The translations under genes were made by a program, and so were the position numbers. Below the pieces are notes generated by a model. The model saw only the letters and a program-made list of their open reading frames with translations, ran no database searches and was not told the DNA's origin. From NCBI GenBank assembly GCA_001051155.2, contig JYIP02000010.1, positions 682,001-746,000 on the forward strand: 64,000 nucleotides of DNA, in the 5' to 3' direction. Origin of the DNA: Chrysoporthe austroafricana. Lineage: Eukaryota; Ascomycota; Sordariomycetes; Diaporthales; Cryphonectriaceae. How positions within the stretch are numbered: position 1 is the stretch's first letter; the number at the start of each line of letters is the position of its first letter. Positions 11,116-22,265 of the stretch are shown here, one piece after another.

Positions 11116-11731
11116 GGGAGGAGAGGGAACGGACGGGAGGGTCTGGTCTGGTTCTCGTGAGCTTCTCTTTCTTCCCTCTCTGTCCTCTCGTCCCAGGTCG
11201 ACTCTGTGTGTGCGCGCGTGTGTGTGTCGTGTCTTACTCAGGACACATAAGTTGACAACACCACATCCACTTTCACAGGCCAGAAGCTCCAGGACAACGC
11301 AAAGCTGTCTTGCTCCCTCTGCCTGCCGCTACCCGCCCGCGTCACACACTGCGACTAACGTCATACTACGCAGACCATCGCTGCGCTGGCGTTTTTGGGC
11401 AACGGGACGGCACATCCGAGGAGAACCTTTTTTTTTCCTACACACCGTCACCGCCGCCGGCCTGACTGACTGACTGATTGAATTGAGCTCAGCTCAGCTG
11501 AACGCAGAGACGTGGGATCGGGCTAGTTGCTAGGGGTCTCGGGGGATACTCTAGGAGGGAGGGTTTTCTTTATACTTTTTTTTTCCTCCTCTTCTTCTTC
11601 TACCGACTTCGATCTCGTCTCTTCCTCCGCCTCTCTCTCCTCCCCTACAGAGTGCTACCGCATTCGGCACCTCGGCATCTAGTGTCAGGAGGACAAAGCG
11701 AAAAGGGTGGGAAACAAAACAGACCAACACG

Positions 11732-13067
11732 ATGACGCCGCCCACCCTCGAGGACAGGACCGTCCCCTCCGACGACACCAACGGCAGCAAGAAGCGCAAG
11801 GCCAGCATCTCGCAGCACGCCTACGGCCACTACAGCAAGGGCATGAACACGAGCATGGTCCAGTCCCGCTTCCTCTCCAACCCGGAGGACCTCGGCGTCG
11901 TCGCCGTCGGCTTCTCGGGCGGCCAGGTACGCTATGCCCTCACCACTCTGCTCGGTCCTCTCTCTCCCTGCCTCCCTCCCTCCCTTCCTACACACCTCTC
12001 TGGCCCTGGAGACAGGAAGAAGGAGAAAGGAGACTGACCTGTGCTTCCTGCATCAGTGCAAGCCCGGCGTCGACGCCGCGCCCTCCGCCCTGATCGAGTC
12101 CGGCCTCCTCACCCAGCTCCGCGACGAGCTCGGCTACCGCCTGCACGGCGACGACACCGTCCACCTGTACACGGACCTGGTGCCCGCGGCCGGCGGCGAC
12201 CCGCCCTACCGCGGCATGAAGAACCCACGCGCCGTGTCGGCCGTGACGCGGCGCATCGCGGACCAGGTCTACAGCCACGCCAGCCTCGGCCGCCTCGTGC
12301 TGACCCTCGGCGGCGACCACTCCATCGCCATCGGCACCGTCGGCGGCACCGCCCGCGCCGTCCGCGAGCGCCTCGGCCGCGAGGTCGCCGTCATCTGGGT
12401 CGACGCCCACGCCGACATCAACACCCCCGAGACCAGCGGCAGCGGCAACGTCCACGGCATGCCCGTCGCCTTCCTCACCGGCCTCGCCCGCGAGGACCGC
12501 GAGGAGTACTTCGGCTGGCTGCAGGAGGAGAACAGGCTGTCGCTGCGCAAGCTCGTCTACATCGGCCTGCGCGACGTCGACCCCGGCGAGAAGCGCATCC
12601 TGCGCGAGCACGGCATCAAGGCCTTCAGCATGTTCGACATCGACCGGTACGTAATAGGTGCACCAGCCCCGCCCCCCCCCCCCCCCCCCCCCCCCCCCCC
12701 CACAAAAAAAAAAAAAGAAAAGAAAAAGAGGTTGCTGACAGAATACAACAGCCACGGCATAGGCCGCGTCATGGAGATGGCCCTCGCCCACATCGGCAGC
12801 GACACGCCTATCCACCTGTCCTTCGACGTCGACGCCCTCGACCCCATGTGGGCCCCCTCTACCGGCACCCCCGTCCGCGGCGGCCTGACCCTCCGCGAGG
12901 GCGACTACATCGCCGAGTGCGTCCACGAGACCGGCAACCTCGTCGCCATGGACCTCGTCGAGGTCAACCCCAAGCTCGTCGCCGGCGAGAACGACCCCGG
13001 CGCCAGCGAGACCGTCCGCGCCGGGTGCAGTCTCGTGCGGTGCGCGCTGGGGGAGAGCCTGCTGTAG
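11732..13067 (+). CDS. arginase
   Basis: Three exons, 11732-11926, 12057-12646 and 12752-13067, encode 366 aa. Arginase hydrolyses L-arginine to ornithine and urea and opens arginine catabolism. The Mn-binding residues of the ureohydrolase fold are all present: H153 in GGDHS, D181/H183/D185 in DAHAD, and D287/D289 in DVDALDP. SGNVHGMP and E in VEVNP are also present. Intron 1 (GTACGC..CAG, 130 nt) and intron 2 (GTACGT..CAG, 105 nt) were placed where the protein joins as SGGQ-CKPGVD and DIDR-HGIGR, the expected contiguous arginase sequence. The N-terminal 40 residues are longer and more polar than in short arginases and do not look like a clear presequence. Intron 2 contains C30 and an A-rich stretch and happens to be open in frame. 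The 3' end converges on the HET gene with about 145 bases between stops. Confidence 0.93.
12672..12701 (+). repeat. poly-C run (C30) inside arginase intron 2
   Basis: Thirty consecutive C residues followed by CA and an A-rich stretch, entirely within intron 2 (12647-12751). The homopolymer length is likely to vary between strains and is prone to sequencing error. If left unspliced it would read as poly-proline followed by poly-lysine. Confidence 0.9.
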
Positions 13068-13211
13068 GATGGAGGAGCAGGAGGATGGAGGATATCGAGA
13101 CCGGGGGGAGGATGGGCAGCATGAGAGATGGCGGGGTAGAAGCGCATCTGTTCTTTGGGCTTGGCCAGAGTTCTATCTTCTAAAAGTCCTTCTCCTCCAA
13201 GCCTTCGTTTC

Positions 13212-15311
13212 TTATGTATGTTTTGTTCGTGCAAACGAAGATCCTGCGCACAAGCCCATCTCCATAAAACCGGATATCTCCGCGTGCAATATTTTAGCTA
13301 TATCTGAGCCATCCCGGCACCGATCGAGAAGAATTTGAAAACCCACCATAACGAGACAATCCTTCTTGTCCAGGAAGACCTCAAACCAACCGTAGAAGCT
13401 GTCATCAATTCTCCCTCGTGTGTCCCATATCCCCTGACCTACAATCTCGAACACGTCGGCACGGGGTGACACAGGAAGAGGTATCACTCTGAAAACAAGC
13501 ATGACTTCATAACAAGTATAAGGCATAGTCTTGGAGAAAACACAGAAATCTCCGTCCTGTGCTGCCTTGGGTAGGAGTACTCCTCCCTGGCCTCCATCGT
13601 CGTAATACTCTTCCGAAGTGGAACGGTCCAAAAACTGGCGGACTCTGACCGATGCATGCTTTTCGAGATACCAGCGTCCATCGGGGCTTTTTCTGAGGCG
13701 ATCACCAAGGAATTCCAAACCAAAGCCATGGCGTGCCCTTCGGACTATTTCCAGGTCCGGAGCAGCTGATGCCAATTCCCTGCGTTGCTCGATCGCCCTA
13801 CTGAGTCCGGGGAGGAGTTCTGCTCCCTTTGCTGTGGTGGCCGTTTCCCCGGTGTACAACTCCAAAATCCTCCCGACCTTCTCTGTTACGCGGTACCATG
13901 ATGTATGATAATAACCATTTATCTCGTCGATCTTCTCCAAGATCTCCGCAGCCAGCTCGAAACCACTCTTTTCGTAGTCGGCCACGAGTGGTGCTTGTCC
14001 CTCCCAGTCGACCATCGCGAGAATTCCGAAACACTTATCTCTTGGGTGTCGACATCGTAATCCTCTGTCTTGAACAAACTGAAGCAGATCGTACAGTGCC
14101 TTTCTGTTTTTTCCAGACGACGCGCCCACGCGCAAAAGGTCTGAGGAGCCCGGGATGCCGGCCGCTAGTTCACGGGCCACGATGTGTTGAAGTTTCCCGC
14201 GCTCGGCCTGTAATTTCCCGCGGTAGACTCGTAACTTCTTGTATACGAGGTGCGAAATATCCGAATGGCGCCCTGAACAGTAGTTATTCTCGATATAACC
14301 AAGAAGCCATACGATCCTAGCGGCGACTAGTAATCCCAATTTCTTAACCGCCGTGTGCAAGCTTTTCGTACTCCAGTTCGTAGGTGACTGGTCGTTCACA
14401 ACACAGAACTTATTATTGTGCATCCAAGTATGTAATGCGGTGTTCATAGCCTGTAATCCGTTGTGCCCGGGCCGTAAAATGTGGTCTGCGGCATCTCTGA
14501 TCAAGTGCATGAGTTGGTAATTTCTTAAACATGCCTCGGGCCTGACGCTACGTTCCGCCTCGACCAGTCCATCCAATGATTCGACAGAGACATAGCTATT
14601 ACCGCAGCAGAAAGTGATCTGTTTGCCGAGATACAGCTCCTGGTATATCCAAAGTCGTGTGAAATATGGCCGTCTCAAGAATACTTTGAACGGCTCGCGG
14701 AGGCGGAATATCCCCGACTCTAGGTGCGGCGCGTTCATGAAACATTGGAATTTTGTAGAAATTCTGACATGGTTGGTGTCTTCTCTGCTCTCGCGTTGGG
14801 AAAGTCCAGATATAGATATTAGGAATTCTTCATTGTCGCGGATAAACCGGAAAAGCGCTGCACTGTCGTCGGCATGCTTCCCAACACACGCAAGTACACG
14901 CTCGGCGTCTCCATAGGTCTCGCCCATAAAGGACACCTGGTGTCCTTTCTCTGCCGGATTGCTCTGATCTATACATACGGAGTCGATCCAGTACCAGGCA
15001 TCCTTGTTGTAGTGCAGCGCCTGCCTCAGCGCGACCGCGCAGTTTTCAGTGACTACTAGCACCTGCTTGTTGACCAGGATTGGCGTCAATCGGTTTGGAT
15101 CTCCCCATGTATACGAGATGGCGGTATAAGGGGGCATGTCGGCTTCTCTCCGATACCAGGTCACCAGCTTGAACTGCAATGTAGCTGCATGCGCTCCGAG
15201 GACCGGATCCTTGGAGAGCTTGAGCAGCCTGATCTGCTTGGCCTCTCCAACTAAGAGAGAATCATACTGGAGCGGAGTAAGGGAGGTAGAAACGTCTTCG
15301 CTGCCTTCCAT
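13212..15311 (-). CDS. heterokaryon incompatibility (HET) domain protein
   Basis: Single-exon gene, 699 aa, starting MEGSEDVSTSL. The HET domain occupies about residues 55-215. It shows the three classic blocks: PYTAISYTWGDP, then WYWIDSVCIDQSNPAEKGHQV-like block 2 (WIDSVCIDQSN), then YGDAERVLACVG. Upstream is the usual IRLLKL lead-in. The remaining 480 residues are poorly conserved, except for a block near RHPRDKCFGILAM, which corresponds to the commonly seen RxxTDPRDKVYALLGL motif. HET proteins trigger cell death or growth arrest after non-self recognition. They are often, but not always, paired with NACHT or other partners. The gene is on the opposite strand to arginase and converges on it. 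No intron is needed. Confidence 0.9.
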   Translation of the reverse strand: MEGSEDVSTSLTPLQYDSLLVGEAKQIRLLKLSKDPVLGAHAATLQFKLVTWYRREADMPPYTAISYTWGDPNRLTPILVNKQVLVVTENCAVALRQALHYNKDAWYWIDSVCIDQSNPAEKGHQVSFMGETYGDAERVLACVGKHADDSAALFRFIRDNEEFLISISGLSQRESREDTNHVRISTKFQCFMNAPHLESGIFRLREPFKVFLRRPYFTRLWIYQELYLGKQITFCCGNSYVSVESLDGLVEAERSVRPEACLRNYQLMHLIRDAADHILRPGHNGLQAMNTALHTWMHNNKFCVVNDQSPTNWSTKSLHTAVKKLGLLVAARIVWLLGYIENNYCSGRHSDISHLVYKKLRVYRGKLQAERGKLQHIVARELAAGIPGSSDLLRVGASSGKNRKALYDLLQFVQDRGLRCRHPRDKCFGILAMVDWEGQAPLVADYEKSGFELAAEILEKIDEINGYYHTSWYRVTEKVGRILELYTGETATTAKGAELLPGLSRAIEQRRELASAAPDLEIVRRARHGFGLEFLGDRLRKSPDGRWYLEKHASVRVRQFLDRSTSEEYYDDGGQGGVLLPKAAQDGDFCVFSKTMPYTCYEVMLVFRVIPLPVSPRADVFEIVGQGIWDTRGRIDDSFYGWFEVFLDKKDCLVMVGFQILLDRCRDGSDIAKILHAEISGFMEMGLCAGSSFARTKHT

Positions 15312-16802
15312 GGTTGATTCGACCAGATAGAATAGGTGGCCTGGATGTGCTGCGTGGAAAGTTCAAGCGATACGTAGGTAGTAAGGCATCGGGCTCTGGA
15401 GGTGGGTAGGGAAGAACAGGACAACCGAGGGAGGTTGGTCGCGGTATACATAGACCGGTACATTAAATAGAATTGCAGCCCAAACGGCTTCTATGTTTGT
15501 GCTCGCTGACAAGTCAGGCTGCAGGTTGGCCTCCAGACAGGCTGACAGAGCCTTTCCCGGAAAAAAAAAAATAAAAAAGAAAAGAAAAAAAGAAAAAGAA
15601 TCGCTGAGGCTCGTCGCATTTTTTACACTTAATTACTATGCGGCCTACGGCAACTATTTGTGGAGGCCTGCTGCGCAGATCCCGACCCTATGAGTGACAG
15701 TTGATAGCAAGCTCAAGGGCTTGGGATGCTACGATGTCCGCCTCGATCTCATTACTAGGCCTTGACTTGCGTCCAGTGTCGTATTAGAAAGGGATTAGTG
15801 AATGGAGTTACCAGATCAAGCCTAATTCTGGAGAGAGTCCACAAATGATAGGGTGAGACAGATAGTCCCGTGTTCGTTTTTAATGTCGTGTTACCACACT
15901 GGTTCCCTCAATAAACTAAGCTGGAAGTTTCCGGCCAAGGGCTACTGCAGCAACTTGCCTCGAGTACCAGCTGCCTCTCAAAATTGGGCGAGCACTGCCA
16001 TTTCTTTGCTCCGCCTGCCGTAGTCGGTACGTATTAATACTTGGTGGCAGTCTAGTTAGCTATTGTGTCAAAAGTAGCAAGAGATGAGGAGGCTTGCACT
16101 GAATTTATACAGCATAAGGTCAGTTGCTTGCTCATAACGAACGTCGTCGCGAGACGTTTGTTGCTCATAGAAAATTATTCCAACAGATTTCGGCCGCAGT
16201 CATTACGGGTCTAGAGACTACGTAGATACTAACTATATATGACTTCTCTTCGGTTGTAACTTTCAGCCTATACCGACTTACCATTTAGCGTGTTTTTATC
16301 TTTCCTCAGGCCCCTTGAATCGATAGGAACTCCTTCGTATGGATCTGGGTGAAGCAGGTCATCTCAACAGCGCGAAATCATGGAGCCCGAGGAGGAAAAG
16401 AGAGGGAAGATACGGATAGAGGTATTAACATCCTAGAATACTCCCTTGGCTGATTTTGGCTTCTTTCATCCGGCGCACCTCCTCCCTTGCCCCATTTCCA
16501 GAATCAAGTTTGCTCCCGACGAGTAGCTCCGTAATAAAGACGTAAAGTTGAAAGCCCATTATAGGTCTGGGATTTCCACATGCGGCTCGTCCTTTGTTGT
16601 CTCCTGTCGATACTCGCACGCTCGACTATTGCGGCCGATATCAAGCCACGCCTCTTTGTCTCCTTGTGGACCGAGCTATCACAATAGCACAAGGCTCGGT
16701 TCCCATCTCGACAAGATGGGATCGCACCTTCGTTGACAGAGTCCTAATCCCGACCCTCAGACTCGAAAGGTAGATGTCCTACTTTTTCGCCACAGCCTTT
16801 GG
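15312..16802. other. intergenic, AT-richer, no gene seen
   Basis: The gap separates the HET gene start (minus strand) from the kinase-like gene (plus strand), so it contains both promoters. An A-rich tract at about 15559-15600 is the only simple-sequence feature. Composition drops toward AT between 15,700 and 16,400, with no frame long enough or motif-bearing enough to call. A possible relic cannot be excluded. Confidence 0.4.
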
Positions 16803-19154
16803 ATGAGAGACGTCGCCAGGATGGGAGACTCAGACGCAACTGCCGACGTGGACACCATCGATGCCACGTTCGCCGCCATTAAGTCGATGCAGAACGCGGC
16901 CCTGGAGAGCGTCCGAGACGCGAATGCCCGCCAGCGCCTCCGCGACGGGCTTGCCGCCGCGGCACGGCGGCCACCACCGCAGCAGCAGCAGCCATCCAGT
17001 AGCGACGATACGCTCCCTGCGACGAGCCGGGGCAGCGCCGCCTCCCGGCCGGACGGCACACCGCCGCATCACGCCCAGCCAGCGGCAGACGATGCGCCCG
17101 CGCCGGTCCAGCACAGATACATCACGCTGAATAGGGCCTTCCTCACGCCGGATAGGGAATTCTGGTCGGCGGCGCAGCTCCTGTACCACAAGCGGGCGAT
17201 CGTCGACAAGTTCGACCACTGGTGGCAGGGGCTCTCGAGCGTGCTGGCGTGGGACGAGGATGCCCGGAATATGGAGATCAGGAGAATCCGGATCCCGCCG
17301 CGCGCGGGCGCATGGCCGGGCCACCCCCGCCCTCCGAGGGAGCGGCCGGGCCTGGCGAACGAGAGGATCTTGCCGGCGCCCAAGGGGGTGCGAGCCGCGA
17401 TCGGGCGGCGTATAGGGAGGGGGCTGCTGGGCGCGAGGGAAGATAGGAGATTGACCGCGGGCCGGCTCATGGATACGCTGAGGAGCGAGTTCAGACCTGC
17501 GGGCTGGAAGTTCAGGAGGCTGCTGGGGATGGGCGGGTTTGGAGCCGTGTTTCTCTTCCAGATGGTCGGCGCGGGAGGAGACAAGATACCGGTCGTGGTG
17601 AAGGGGTCGCTGAGGGAGGGGGACGAGGGCGAGCGGAATCAGGAAACGGAGATGGAGAATCTTGTGGTGAGTGCCTCCGGGTAGTATCCATCGCGGACAT
17701 CTTTAGTATCATAGGGATTCAGATGGAGTGGGCGGATACTGCTGGACTCTGGCTATGCTAACACCCAGCCCAGAGGATGGCAGGAGGAGCACACTTCCTA
17801 CAGAGAGTCATCCTGCAGAGCCTCCCGCTCCCACGCCCACGGAGGAAGCGCAACGCGCTCTCCAGGCTCACATCAGCCCTGTCGAACCTGGTCGCCAGCC
17901 AGCCAGCCCAGCCCGTGATGGTCCACCCAAACGTCGGTGGAGCGGACGTGGGCGCCATCTTCCAGGACGCCATGGACGCAGCCCCGGTCCTCCCACCGCC
18001 GCCACAGCCCGTGCGCTCGGCGCCTGGGTATACGGACGCGGAGGTCGAGGCGATCCAGCAGGCGAGGAGGCGCCTCGACCACCGGCGCGACCTCATCCTC
18101 CTCGAGAACATGCCCCGCGGCAGCGTGCACGACCTCGTGAGGAAGCTGGTCCGCGCGCGGCAGCAGCTGTCGGACAGGATGCTGTGGCTGGTCTTCGAGT
18201 GTCTCTACAAGAGCTGCGTCGGCATGGCCTTCCCCGCGCACTTCTGGGAGACGGGCAAGAGCCCGTGGGACGAGCAGATGTGCGAGCGAGACGAGAGGGT
18301 GCCCAGTGACTTCCGTGATGATTCACAGCTCCCGACCGCGCCCATGATCCACTTCGATCTCGACCCACACAACGGTACGTATGCGTGACCCTGGCGGACG
18401 GACTGGAAGGGTGTGGAGATGGTCGGGCCTGCGCTGACGTCGTCCCAGTCTTGATCGGCCACTTTGGACTGCCTGGGAGTGATCACGACCAGGTGCCCAT
18501 CGTCAAGGTTGCCGACCCAGGCCTCTCAGCCGTCTGGAGTCCGCATGTGCGCAACGACGAGTAAGTTAGGGTCATCACCACCAAGGCCTCTCCCTCCCCC
18601 TCCCCCCTTCATCCTGTATCCGCAGCCTGCTCACGCGCGTGCGCTCTCGCAGATTCAAGCTGTGGGCCTGGCGCACCGTCGGCAAGTGCAACTTCTACAC
18701 GCCGGAGCAGTTCACGCGCGAGTGGGACTACGAGGCCAGCGCGGACCTCGCATCACTGCAGCGGGCGCGGACGGCGGGCAACTACCACTGGTGGACGAAC
18801 CTGTACCAGGTCGGCTGGGTCATGTGGACGCTCGTCACGCACTGCCACCCGCCCGTGCCCCCGGAGGCGCGCCCGTACAGCTACGAGTCCGAGGACCCGG
18901 ACGACCTGCCGGGGACGCCCATGCGCGGCTGGACGCACGGCGCCGACCTGTTCGCCGACGACAGGTATGCGCACCGCGACGCCATGCTGCGGCTGTACAT
19001 CCAGCGGTGTCTCGACCACGACCCGGCGCGCAGGCCCAAGCTGGGCTGGCTCGAGCGCACCATAGAGTACAACGTCAGCCGGGCGGACCTCAGGGCTGCC
19101 GAGCCCGACGAGCAGCTGAGGGCGGCGGCGCAGAAGATCTTTGGGGAGCCTTAG
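16803..19154 (+). CDS. protein-kinase-like protein with DPG in place of DFG
   Basis: Four exons, 16803-17666, 17774-18374, 18449-18560 and 18653-19154, encode 692 aa. Introns of 107, 74 and 92 nt have GTGAGT, GTACGT and GTAAGT donors and CAG acceptors. Residues 1-235 are low-complexity, then globular (REFWSAAQLLYHKR). The kinase fold begins with the glycine loop LGMGGFGAVF (G242) and the VVVK lysine K267. The catalytic loop is HFDLDPHN, with D483 and N488, and the metal-binding motif is DPG (D511) instead of DFG. Lys, both Asp and Asn are kept, so activity is possible. An unusually long insert lies between the N- and C-lobes. The C-lobe ends with VGWVMWTLVTH, then a CLDHDPARRPK motif as in subdomain XI. 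This style of kinase is expanded in filamentous fungi and its substrate is unknown. Exon junctions restore contiguous motifs, notably HN|VLIGHFG. Confidence 0.8.
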
Positions 19155-19689
19155 CCTGGGCTCAGGGGGGACGAGGTGGCCGTCGTCGTGGAGGAGGAGG
19201 AGGATGCGTTGTGAGCGACGAGTGAACAAGGCAGCCGAGCATTCGAGATCAGGAGACAACGTCTGCTGCAGCGTCCTTTGCGCTGGGTGTCTTGACGATG
19301 TCTGCTACGTCAAGCTCATCTCCTCTGATCATTGTCGAGCGAACATAGTGACCTGGTCGTTGGGCGGCTGCGTATAGTCCACTAGGCCTCTCATAGTGGG
19401 CTGCGAGGAGACCACAGGTGCTGCTGGCGCTCGCGAGACGCGCACAATAGCGGCATCTTCATGAGCACACCCTCCCAAGAGGCCACAGACATAATGGCTT
19501 TGGGATGCCGTGCGAGTATGTAAACGCATATCTGCACCCCGCATGGCCCTCGAGAAGGCTCCGCGGCGTCACGTGTCAAAGGCTGCAGCCCAACCCCTCC
19601 GCTCAGATCAATAACTCGACGCCCAGGCTGGCAAAGAGGGTGGGCAGGAAACCAGCGTCGTCCAGCCCTTCTAGTCCTGCATCGACATC
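19155..19689. other. intergenic between kinase-like and RBR genes
   Basis: A 535-base gap between two genes on the same strand, holding the kinase terminator region and the RBR promoter. No open frame here carries a recognisable motif. An additional 5' exon of the RBR gene is possible but was not detected. Confidence 0.5.
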
Positions 19690-22265
19690 ATGGAGAAGAG
19701 AGCCAGCCTCCAGCCAGAGACGGGCCAGCGTCGGCGCGACTCGCGATCGAGTATACCTTGTCAGTTCTTCCTCCAGGGCCGCTGCCGCAAAGGCGCCAGC
19801 TGCCCCTATTCGCACGCAGAGGGAGAGCAGCAGGCGGTAGCAGCCAGCCCAGGTCCTCCCAGTACTGGCCGAATCGCCGGCGATGTTACGACGCGCGTGG
19901 ACTCGCGGTCCCAGATTCCTTGTCGGTTCTTCCTACGCGGGGGCTGCGCGACGGGCGAGAAGTGTCCGTTTGCGCACATCGCTCCTAAGGACGTGACAGA
20001 GACCGAGGTAGAGGCTGAGGTAAATTCAATCATACTCTCGCATGCTACAGTGCAGGAGAACCGTCCATGTCGTGTGTACGGCTGCTCACTCGTGGGCAGG
20101 AAGGCGCAGCGAGGCCGGAGAGCTGGCGCCGCGAGCTGCGAGGCGCCTTGGTCAGCTTCGGCGACGGGGCTGTCGTGACCAAGGTGAGCTTCCCATCCGA
20201 CTTCTCCGCCGTCCGCATCAGCGGCCTGCCTCAGGATGCGACAACAGCCTCCGTGACCGAGCTCCTCGCCTCCCTTGGCTTCACCGTGTCCTTAGACTGC
20301 GTTCGCCTCGCGCCAGCTGCGGACAACGCCTGTCGTGCCGCTGTCGTGAGAGTCGAGGACCCCCAGTTCGCCAGGCGTGTTCTGCCGGCACTTAAAGGCC
20401 GTGACGCCCTCGAAGCAGTTCCGATCAGCACGGCGATGCCCCAGGCGGGGAACTACCGTCGCGTCGACGCGAAGAAGGTCCACTGCTCGTGGCACAAGCC
20501 GTCCAGGTCCGCCTGGCTGAACTTTGGCAGCGGAGACATCGCGGCCAAGGTCAGCTCGAGGTTCTCGGACGGCGTCTACAAGGTCCTCGGCCAGAGCGTG
20601 AAGTGTGAGGGGCATTCACGCGGCGGGGGCTACTACAACCCGATGGCCTGGACCGTCAGACTCTCAGATGTCCCAGCATCCGCTAGGAAGGAGGATATCA
20701 CGCGTAGCATCCCCGCCGGGCTGCGCCCCAGGCACGTCGAGCTGAGCCCCACGAGCTATGAGGCCGACCTGCCGACGGCCAATGCGATGGTCGAGTCGCT
20801 GCTGTTGCAAGCCGGGCCGCTAGAGAGCTGGGAGGGGGCCACGGACACAGCTGGGAAGCGCTTCAAGGCTAGAGTTCGCTTCATGGACGACGCCGACGCG
20901 AGACAGGCGGCCAAGCTGTTCGACGGCCGGCCTCTGCCCTTCCACGACAGAGGCAAGCTCACAGTGCAGCTCATCCACTCGGCAAGGCTCAAGATCTCGG
21001 CCCGCGTCTATAACGCCGTCGAGAACGAGATCTCTGGTCACGAGCGGGACTGGGGCTCCCAGCACTTGCGCTACGCGGCGTACCCTCCTTTCCAGGGCTT
21101 CAGGGTCCTCAAAGTCGAGGGGGAGGTTAGCAAGGATGTCGCTAACGCTAAGGCGACCATGGAGAAGATTATCGGCGGAGAGGTGGTGACAGAGGGCGGA
21201 GAGGCCGTATGGGCATCTTCTTTCGCCACGAACGGCCGTGCTCGCCAGAGGATGAAGCAGCTCGAGCGCGACCTCGGGATCGTTATCATCCGGGACAACC
21301 GCAGATCTCAGCTCCGCCTCGTAGGCCCTCCGCAGCGGTTCGAGGAGGCCCGGCGTGCGCTCATCGAACTCGCCAAGGAAGACGTATCCTCGGTCTTCGC
21401 GATCGAGCTCGACGCCCAGAAGATCTCGTGGGCATTCAGGGGTGGCTACCGCGCCGTCGCCGCCGCCATCGGCGACGACAAAGTCACACTGGACATCGTC
21501 TCCCACCCTCGGCGCATCCTCGTCGCGGGGTCCGAGGCGGATTTCAACACGGCGCGCGAGATCCTCGAGGGCGGGGGGAGGCCGTCCAGCGCAGAAGCCA
21601 GCTCGGCGAGCGACTGCGCCATCTGCTGGACCGAGGCCGAGAACCCGGTGCACATGCCGTGCGAGCACGTCTACTGCGCCGACTGTCTGGAGCACCTCTG
21701 TTTAGCCGGTGCCGGCTCTGGCATCCGCTGCCAGGGCGCCGCTGGCGGGTGCGGCGTGCTGCTCCCGCTGGCCGAGCTCCAGGCGCACCTCTCGTCGGCC
21801 GCCATCGAGGACCTTCTCGAGGCCGCCTTCACGGCCCACGTGGCCCGCCCCCTCAATGGCCTCCGGTACTGCCCTACCCCGGACTGCGGGCAGATCTACC
21901 ACGCGGCGGACCCGGCCGTCGGCGGTGGCGGCGGCCAGAACCCCGTGTTCACGTGCCCCGTGTGCCTCGCCGTCGTGTGCACGGCCTGCCACGTCTCGCA
22001 CGAGGGCCTGACGTGCGCCGAGCATCGCGACAACGCCTCCGGCGGCCACGAGGCCTTGAAGAAGACGAAGAAGGAGCTCGGCATCAAGGACTGCCCCAAG
22101 TGCGGCACCATGATCGAGAAGACGTTTGGCTGCAACCATATGACCTGTTCGGTCTGCGGGACGCATATCTGCTGGGTGTGCATGAAGACGTTCCCGAAGG
22201 GGGGCCCTGTGTACGAACATATGAACAAGGTACACGGAAATATAGGTATGGGGGACTGGATTTGA
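19690..22265 (+). CDS. RBR E3 ubiquitin ligase with two CCCH zinc fingers
   Basis: Two exons, 19690-20019 and 20100-22265, encode 831 aa. The 80-nt intron (GTAAAT..GGGCAG) is phase 0. It joins the CCCH half to the downstream frame, whereas without it both halves end prematurely. Two CCCH fingers have C-x7-C-x5-C-x3-H spacing at C24-H42 and C78-H96, usually RNA-binding. The middle has tandem RRM/KH-like repeats (VRISGLPQDAT; WTVRLSDVPASA). The C-terminus is a RING1-IBR-RING2 module. RING1 begins CAICW at C616, the IBR has CPVCLAVVCTACHVSHEG, and RING2 begins CPKC at C775. C788, in the FGCNHM motif, matches the catalytic cysteine that accepts ubiquitin in HHARI and parkin. The protein resembles the fungal CCCH-RRM-RBR group, with possible roles in RNA-coupled ubiquitination. 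The start could lie further upstream. Confidence 0.87.

Larger units (their letters stand above)
9712..11731. other. intergenic with microsatellites; arginase upstream region
   Basis: No gene is supported. Short repeats include GGTC units (about 9729-9745), AAC then TAC repeats (9918-9948), AGCG repeats (9953-9974), GGAG repeats (about 10060-10078), a C-rich stretch near 10955-10980, TGTG near 11215 and CTGA units near 11461-11478. The final 150 bases before the arginase ATG are CT-rich and look like a 5' UTR. Open frames on both strands are low-complexity. Confidence 0.45.

Noticed and set aside
11988..12926. 312-codon antisense open frame opposite arginase
   Set aside because: Reads through the C30 intron as poly-Gly and is otherwise Ala/Val/Asp-rich; a shadow of arginase.
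12041..13183. 380-codon plus-strand frame overlapping arginase
   Set aside because: Almost entirely Arg/Pro/His, a frame shadow; the arginase frame carries all metal ligands.
20067..20099. 28-nt GT..AG intron at 20072-20099 in the RBR gene
   Set aside because: Far below the usual fungal minimum; the 80-nt intron 20020-20099 keeps frame and has a branch site.
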